A stretch of 11,164 nt of DNA from DASXSB01 sp036506275 (GTDB lineage: Bacteria; Methylomirabilota; Methylomirabilia; Rokubacteriales; CSP1-6), in NCBI GenBank assembly GCA_036506275.1, contig DASXSB010000078.1, positions 1 through 11,164 of the forward strand. The letters are read 5' to 3'. Of the stretch, positions 6,880 through 11,164 are shown in pieces. The translations under genes and the position numbers were made by a program. The notes under the pieces were generated by a model. It had not been told where the DNA came from. It was given only the letters and a program-made list of their open reading frames with translations, and did no database searches. Position 1 is the first letter of the stretch; every line of letters starts with the position of its first letter.

Positions 6880-9564
6880 ATGACTGAGCAGCGGCCCGAT
6901 CCCGACGCGCTCCTCACGCGCGTCAGGGACGAGGCGACGCGGGCGCGTCGCGGCCGGCTCAAGGTGTTCTTCGGCGCCGCCGCCGGCGTGGGCAAGACGT
7001 ACGCGATGCTGGAAGCGGCGCGAGAACAACAGCGCGACGGCGTCGACATCGTCGTCGGGTACGTCGAGACGCATCGTCGCGCGGAGACCGATGCTCTGCT
7101 CACGGGCCTCGAGACGCTCGCCTCGAGCCGCGTGGAGTATCACGGCACCACGTTACGCGAGCTCGATCTCGACGGCGCCCTCGCCCGCCACCCGGCCCTG
7201 ATCCTCGTCGACGAGCTGGCCCACACCAACGCGCCCGGCTCCCGGCACGCCAAGCGGTGGCAAGACGTGGTCGAGCTGCTCGACGCCGGCATCGACGTCT
7301 ACACCACCGTCAACGTCCAGCACGTCGAGAGCCTGAACGACGTGGTGGCGAAGATCACGGGCGTGGTCGTGCGCGAGACCGTGCCCGACTCCGTGCTGGA
7401 GCAAGCCCACGACGTGGAGTTGATCGACCTCCCTCCGGACGGGCTGTTGCAACGCTTCCGCGAGGGCAAGGTGTACGTGCCCGAGCAGGCCCAGGAAGCG
7501 ATGCGCAGCTTCTTCCGCAAGGGCAACCTCATCGCGCTCCGTGAGCTCGCGCTGCGGAGGACGGCCGAGCGCGTCGACGCCCAGATGCGTGACTACATGC
7601 GCGAGCACGCCATCGGCGCCGTGTGGCCGGTGGCGGAGCGGGTCCTCGTCTGCGTGGGCCCGAGTCCGTCGTCCCCCCGGCTCGTGCGCGCGGCCAAGCG
7701 CATGGCGGATCGCCTCAACGCGGAGTGGATCGTGGCCTGGGTGGAGACACCGGCGCAGCTCCGCCTCCCCGCCGAGGCGCGTGATCGGGTCGTGCAGAGC
7801 CTCCGGCTCGCCGAACAGCTCGGCGCCATCACCGTCACCCTCAGCGGTCAACGGATGAGCGACGAGATCCTCGCGTACGCCCGCGCGCGCAACGTGACCA
7901 AGATCGTCGTGGGCAAGCCGGCGCGGAGCTTCTGGAAGCGGATCATCCTCGGATCGATCGTCGATACCCTCGTCCAGGGCAGCGGCGAGATTGACGTCTA
8001 CGTCATCAGCGGGGAGCGGGAGGAGGGACCGGCGCCCTTGCCGGTGCGGGCGGCGGCGCTGCGCACAGATTGGCTCGCGTTCGCCCGCGCCATCGCGATC
8101 GTGGCCGCCGCCACCGCCGTCGACTGGCTCGTCTTCCCGTTCTCCGAGCTCGCCAACCTCGTGATGGTGTACTTGCTGGGGATCGTGGCCGTCGCGATGC
8201 GCCACGGGCGCGGGCCCGCGCTGTTCGCGGCCGTCGTCAGCGTGGCCGCCTTCGATTTCTTCTTCGTGCCGCCGTTCTTCACGTTCGCCGTCTCCGATAC
8301 GCGCTATCTCTTCACCTTCGCCGTCATGCTGCTGGTCGGCCTCGTGATCAGCAGCCTCACCGTCCGCATCCGCCGTCAGGCCGAGGCCGCGCGCGATCGC
8401 GAGCGACGCACGGCCGCGCTCTACGCCATGAGCCGCGATCTCGCGGGCACGCGCAGCGTCGACGACATCGTGACGAGCGCAGTACGCCACATCGGCGACG
8501 TGTTCGGCGCCCAGGTCGTCGTGTTGCTGCCCGATGGTACCGGCCGGCTCGCCCCTTGGAGCGGGGTGCCGCCGCCGTTCGCGGTAGAGGGCAACGAGCG
8601 CGCAGTGGGCCAGTGGGTGCACGAGCACCGACAGGCGGCGGGGCTCGGAACCAACACGCTGCCGGGAGCGAGCGCGCTCTACCTGCCGCTGGTCGCGCCC
8701 CGCGGCGCGCTGGGAGCGCTCGGGGTGCGGCCCGCGGACCGGCACGCCATCAGCAGCCCCGAGCAGTTCCATCAGCTCGAGACGTTCGTCAACCAGACCG
8801 CGCTCGCCCTCGAGCGAGCCCAACTCGCGGAGGAGGCGCGGCAGGCGGAGGTGAGCGCGGAGACGGAGCGCTTGCGAAACTCGTTGCTGAGCACGGTCTC
8901 CCACGACCTGCGCACGCCGCTGGCGACGATCACGGGCGCCGCCAGCACGATGCTGGACGCGGATCTCACGCTCGACCGCCAGACGCAGCGCGAGCTGGTC
9001 GAATCCGTCCGCGACGAGGCGGATCGTCTCAATCGCCTCGTCCAGAACCTTCTCGAGATGACCCAGCTCGAGGCGGGGACGTTGAAGCTCACCCGTGACT
9101 GGCATCCCATCGAGGAAGTGGTGGGGGCCGCGCTCAACCGCCTCCGCAAGCGGCTCGGCGACCGCCCGCTGAATCTCAAGATCCCATCCGAGCTGCCGCT
9201 GGTGCCGATCGACGACGTCCTGCTCGAGCAGGTTCTCGTCAATCTCCTGGACAACGCGCTGAAGTACACGCCACCCGCCAGCCCGATCACCATCGTGGCC
9301 ACCGCCGGTGACGGGCGCCTCACCGTCGAGGTCGCCGACAAAGGCCCCGGCCTGCCGCCGGGCCAGGAGGATCGCGTGTTCGAGCGGTTTTACCGCGCAG
9401 ACTCCACCAGCGGCCGCGGCGTGGGCCTCGGCCTCGCCATCTGTCGGGGCATCATCCACGCTCACGACGGCCGCATCTGGGCGCAGAATCTCCCGGGCGG
9501 CGGCGTGGCGTTCCTGTTCACGCTTCCCCTCGGCGATCCTCCGCCCCTTCCCGCCGGTGCCTGA
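6880..9564 (+). CDS. kdpD: Osmosensitive K+ channel sensor histidine kinase KdpD
   Basis: Membrane sensor kinase that phosphorylates KdpE in response to K+ limitation or osmotic stress. At 894 residues it is full length. The N-terminal KdpD domain (about 25-230) has Walker A GAAAGVGKT (32-40) and Walker B-like LILVDELAHTN (107-117). A universal-stress-protein-like domain follows (about 254-375). Four closely packed transmembrane helices of the DUF4118 type lie at about 398-490, containing AAFDFFFVPPFFTF. Next is a GAF-like segment (about 515-655). The HisKA box STVSHDLRTPLATI has phospho-acceptor H675. The HATPase domain has N box NLLDNALKY (788-796), G1 DKGPGL (820-825) and G2 GRGVGLGLA (845-853). 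ATG 6880 is preceded by GAGG (6872-6875) at a short 4-nt spacing; TAGAAT at 6845-6850 might be a -10 box. It overlaps kdpE by 8 nt. No kdpFABC precedes it. Confidence 0.97.
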   Translation: MTEQRPDPDALLTRVRDEATRARRGRLKVFFGAAAGVGKTYAMLEAAREQQRDGVDIVVGYVETHRRAETDALLTGLETLASSRVEYHGTTLRELDLDGALARHPALILVDELAHTNAPGSRHAKRWQDVVELLDAGIDVYTTVNVQHVESLNDVVAKITGVVVRETVPDSVLEQAHDVELIDLPPDGLLQRFREGKVYVPEQAQEAMRSFFRKGNLIALRELALRRTAERVDAQMRDYMREHAIGAVWPVAERVLVCVGPSPSSPRLVRAAKRMADRLNAEWIVAWVETPAQLRLPAEARDRVVQSLRLAEQLGAITVTLSGQRMSDEILAYARARNVTKIVVGKPARSFWKRIILGSIVDTLVQGSGEIDVYVISGEREEGPAPLPVRAAALRTDWLAFARAIAIVAAATAVDWLVFPFSELANLVMVYLLGIVAVAMRHGRGPALFAAVVSVAAFDFFFVPPFFTFAVSDTRYLFTFAVMLLVGLVISSLTVRIRRQAEAARDRERRTAALYAMSRDLAGTRSVDDIVTSAVRHIGDVFGAQVVVLLPDGTGRLAPWSGVPPPFAVEGNERAVGQWVHEHRQAAGLGTNTLPGASALYLPLVAPRGALGALGVRPADRHAISSPEQFHQLETFVNQTALALERAQLAEEARQAEVSAETERLRNSLLSTVSHDLRTPLATITGAASTMLDADLTLDRQTQRELVESVRDEADRLNRLVQNLLEMTQLEAGTLKLTRDWHPIEEVVGAALNRLRKRLGDRPLNLKIPSELPLVPIDDVLLEQVLVNLLDNALKYTPPASPITIVATAGDGRLTVEVADKGPGLPPGQEDRVFERFYRADSTSGRGVGLGLAICRGIIHAHDGRIWAQNLPGGGVAFLFTLPLGDPPPLPAGA

Positions 9565-10243
9565 CCCGGTCATCGTCCTCATCGAGGACGAGCCGGAGAT
9601 CCGGCGCTTTCTCCGGGTCACGCTCGGCGGGGCCGGCTACCGCCTCTTCGAAGCGGGCACCGGCGGCGACGGCCTCCTCGAAGCCGCCACGCGCCAGCCC
9701 GACGTGGTCATCCTGGATCTCGGCCTTCCCGACATGGACGGTCTCGACGTGATCAAGCGACTGCGCGAATGGTCGCGGGTTCCGATCGTCGTGCTCTCCG
9801 CGCGTGGTCAGGAGCGCGAGAAGGTGGCCGCCCTCGACGTGGGCGCCGACGACTACGTGAGCAAACCGTTCGGCGCCGCCGAGCTGCTCGCGCGCATCCG
9901 CGTCGCGCTCCGGCACGGCACGGCGGGCGCGGCCGCGGACGGAACGTGGACCAACGGCGATCTCCGCGTGGACCTCGCGCGGCGTCAGGTGTTCGCCGCC
10001 GGCAAGGAGATCCACCTCACGCCCATCGAATATCGGTTGCTCACGCTGCTCGTCCGTCACGCCGGCAAGGTGCTGACGCACGGTCAGCTCCTGAAGGACG
10101 TGTGGGGACCCGGGCACGCGGAGCAAGCGCATTATCTCCGCGTCTACATGGCGCAGCTCCGCCGGAAGCTCGAGCACGATCCCGCGCGCCCGCGCTATCT
10201 GCTCACCGAGCCCGGCGTCGGTTACCGGCTCGCCGCGGAATGA
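9557..10243 (+). CDS. kdpE: KDP operon response regulator KdpE (OmpR/PhoB family)
   Basis: DNA-binding partner of KdpD. Translated from GTG 9557 it has 228 residues, the normal KdpE length, and overlaps the end of kdpD by 8 nt, which indicates translational coupling. The receiver domain (about 1-120) has the acidic pocket E10-D11-E12, phospho-acceptor D54 in VILDLGLPDMDGLD, S81 in VVLSARG and K103 in DDYVSKPFG. The C-terminal winged helix (about 130-228) contains LTPIEYRLLTLLVRHAGKVLTH, LRVYMAQLRRKLE and the terminal TEPGVGYRL. An in-frame extension upstream to 9308 exists but would lie inside the kdpD ATPase domain and should not be used. The likely targets are 11-bp-spaced repeats such as those at 5852-5889 and 6071-6123. 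Confidence 0.96.
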   Translation: MPDPVIVLIEDEPEIRRFLRVTLGGAGYRLFEAGTGGDGLLEAATRQPDVVILDLGLPDMDGLDVIKRLREWSRVPIVVLSARGQEREKVAALDVGADDYVSKPFGAAELLARIRVALRHGTAGAAADGTWTNGDLRVDLARRQVFAAGKEIHLTPIEYRLLTLLVRHAGKVLTHGQLLKDVWGPGHAEQAHYLRVYMAQLRRKLEHDPARPRYLLTEPGVGYRLAAE

Positions 10244-10280
10244 GTGGGATCGTCGGTGCCCACGCGGCCGCCCCGGACGG

Positions 10281-10286
10281 TATACT
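10281..10286 (+). promoter_or_regulatory. -10 box of the RNase P RNA promoter
   Basis: TATACT lies in the 49-nt gap between the kdpE stop and the P1 helix of the RNase P RNA. It is a five-of-six match to TATAAT, and initiation about 7 nt downstream would fall at 10292-10293, exactly where P1 begins. The -35 region at the usual spacing (GCCCAC) is poor. Confidence 0.55.
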
Positions 10287-10292
10287 TACTGG

Positions 10293-10657
10293 GCGCCGGA
10301 GAAGGCTGGACGGTCGCCGGTCACGGCAACGTGGCGGGAGGAAAGTCCGGGCTCCACAGGGCAGGGTGCTGGGTAACGCCCAGGGGGGGAAACCCCACGG
10401 ACCAGTGCCACAGAAAGCAGACCGCCGTCCTACCGGACGGTAAGGGTGAAACGGTGAGGTAAGAGCTCACCAGCGACGCGGGTGACCGCGCCGGCTCGGT
10501 AAACCCCACCTGGAGCAAGGCCAAATAGGAGAGCTATCGGGTCGCCCGCCCGCGCTCTCGGGTAAGGCCGCTGGAGGCGCCGGGTAACCGGCGTCCTAGA
10601 GAAATGACCGTCGCCCCGCAAGGGGACAGGACCCGGCTTACAGATCTTCTCTGGCGC
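10293..10657 (+). ncRNA. rnpB: RNase P RNA, bacterial type A
   Basis: Catalytic RNA that removes 5' leaders from precursor tRNAs. The universally conserved blocks are present in order: GAGGAAAGTCCGGGCTC (10338-10354), CAGGGCAGGGTGCTGGGTAA, GGGGGGAAACCCCA, CCACAGAAAGCAGACCGCC, GGTAAGGGTGAAACGGTG, AGGTAAGAGCTCACC, GGTAAACCCCACC, GGAGCAAGGCCAAATAGG, AGAGAAATGACCGTC and ACAGGACCCGGCTTACAG near the 3' end. The boundaries come from the terminal P1 helix: GCGCCGGAGAAG (10293-10304) pairs with CTTCTCTGGCGC (10646-10657), 12 bp with one G-T pair. The length of about 365 nt is typical for type A. No clear hairpin-plus-T terminator follows. The ORF frame running through its 3' third is not coding. Confidence 0.97.
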
Positions 10658-10690
10658 ATTTCGCTTGTGCCTCGATCGCACGGTGACGCA

Positions 10691-11122
10691 ATGGATGAGC
10701 GCGAGACGGCGCAGATCTTCGACATCATTCGCAGCGAGATCAAGCACGAGGACGATCTCATCGGCCAGCGCGTGAGCTGGTTCACCGCGTCGCAGGCCTT
10801 TCTGCTCACCGCGCTCGCCATCGCCCACCAGGGCAAGACGACGCTTCCGACATCGTCCAACAATGCGCTCTTCCCGTTGATCCCGATCGTGGCGCTCTGC
10901 TCGTCGGTCCTCATCTTCTGTGGCGTCGTCGCCGGCATCGCCGCCCTCTCCCAGTGGCGGGCCCGGTTCCGGGCGCTCGCCAACGACCATCCGGAGGTTC
11001 CGCGCGTCGTCAACGACGGGTGGATCGTGGTGATGGGGTGGAGCGCGCCGCTCGTGCTGCCCCTCGTGTTCATCGTCGCGTGGGTCTACCTGCTCGCGCA
11101 CGGCTACCGCGCCGGCCCCTGA
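10691..11122 (+). CDS. Two-helix membrane protein of unknown function
   Basis: A 143-residue protein from ATG 10691, 33 nt after the RNase P RNA. The upstream in-frame extension to 10604 lies within that RNA and is rejected. A charged N-terminal helix (ERETAQIFDIIRSEIKHEDDLIGQRVSW) leads into a moderately hydrophobic stretch (FTASQAFLLTALAIA). Two clear membrane segments follow, about residues 58-82 (LFPLIPIVALCSSVLIFCGVV) and 114-137 (WIVVMGWSAPLVLPLVFIVAWVYLLA). A basic QWRARFRALANDHPEVPR loop separates them. I do not recognise a named family. The EDDLI-QR-SW-tsQAFL pattern recurs, as I recall, in small uncharacterised membrane proteins. A weak GGTGA (10682-10686) precedes the start. Confidence 0.75.
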   Translation: MDERETAQIFDIIRSEIKHEDDLIGQRVSWFTASQAFLLTALAIAHQGKTTLPTSSNNALFPLIPIVALCSSVLIFCGVVAGIAALSQWRARFRALANDHPEVPRVVNDGWIVVMGWSAPLVLPLVFIVAWVYLLAHGYRAGP

Positions 11123-11135
11123 CGGGCGCCCGTCA
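11120..11135. repeat. 16-bp perfect palindrome over the stop codon
   Basis: TGACGGGCGCCCGTCA reads identically on both strands and begins at the stop codon of the preceding gene. As RNA it could form a 6-bp hairpin with a 4-nt loop, but no T tract follows, so a Rho-independent terminator is not supported. A dimeric repressor site is the other possibility. Chance is also possible in GC-rich DNA. Confidence 0.5.
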
Positions 11136-11137
11136 CC

Positions 11138-11164
11138 GTGAGGATCGCGCGAGGCCTCGTCGTC
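11138..11164 (+). CDS. Possible start of a further gene, cut by window edge
   Basis: GTG at 11138 opens a frame reading V-R-I-A-R-G-L-V-V to the edge, which looks like the basic-then-hydrophobic beginning of an exported or membrane protein. Only nine codons are visible and no ribosome binding site precedes it, so it is no more than a suggestion. Confidence 0.2.

Noticed and set aside
7153..9621. An 822-codon open frame on the minus strand opposite kdpD
   Set aside because: It mirrors the kdpD codons in GC-rich sequence, is dominated by H, D, E, R and G, and shows no recognisable domain. kdpD on the other strand has every expected motif.
10604..10690. N-terminal extension of the two-helix protein gene
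   Set aside because: The extension lies largely within the conserved 3' part of the RNase P RNA.

Overview
This is a GC-rich bacterial window, roughly two-thirds G+C by eye, with frequent GTG starts and tightly packed housekeeping genes. No marker here fixes the taxonomy. The gene style and an RpoD of ordinary group-1 architecture fit a high-GC uncultured lineage such as Rokubacteria/Methylomirabilota or a deltaproteobacterial relative, but that is a guess.

Layout. Positions 1-3522 form a core block on the + strand. It holds the 3' two-thirds of rpoD, a CAT-anticodon tRNA, a 66-bp tandem repeat array directly behind the tRNA, a coiled-coil/C4 zinc-ribbon protein, ribonuclease HI and a DUF2071 (YqjF-like) protein. 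Positions 3575-5398 encode a 607-residue KimA-type potassium importer. A convergent minus-strand gene (5441-5794) encodes a DksA/TraR-type zinc-finger protein with an intact coiled-coil tip motif. Positions 5795-6170 lack a confident gene but carry two clusters of TTGACG-type boxes spaced 11 bp apart, the geometry of OmpR/PhoB/KdpE-type operators. Two small membrane-protein genes follow (6171-6542 and 6539-6700), each with a strong ribosome binding site. After a 179-nt gap come full-length kdpD (6880-9564) and kdpE (9557-10243), overlapping by 8 nt. Next come the RNase P RNA gene (about 10293-10657), a two-helix membrane protein of unknown function (10691-11122), and possibly the first codons of another gene at the right edge.

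How the genes may work together. The most coherent theme is potassium homeostasis: a KimA-type transporter, two small membrane proteins that sit where small ORFs often precede kdpFABC, and the KdpD/KdpE sensor-regulator pair. The structural genes kdpFABC are absent from their expected place between the small genes and kdpD. A reasonable hypothesis is that KdpDE here has lost its pump operon, or the pump lies elsewhere, and it now controls the small membrane genes, the DksA-like gene and possibly kimA through the TTGACG boxes.

The tRNA-proximal array is the second unusual element. Each 66-bp unit contains a degenerate copy of the tRNA 3' (T-arm/acceptor) sequence. This is reminiscent of the rtT repeats of the E. 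coli tyrT operon, though unrelated in sequence.
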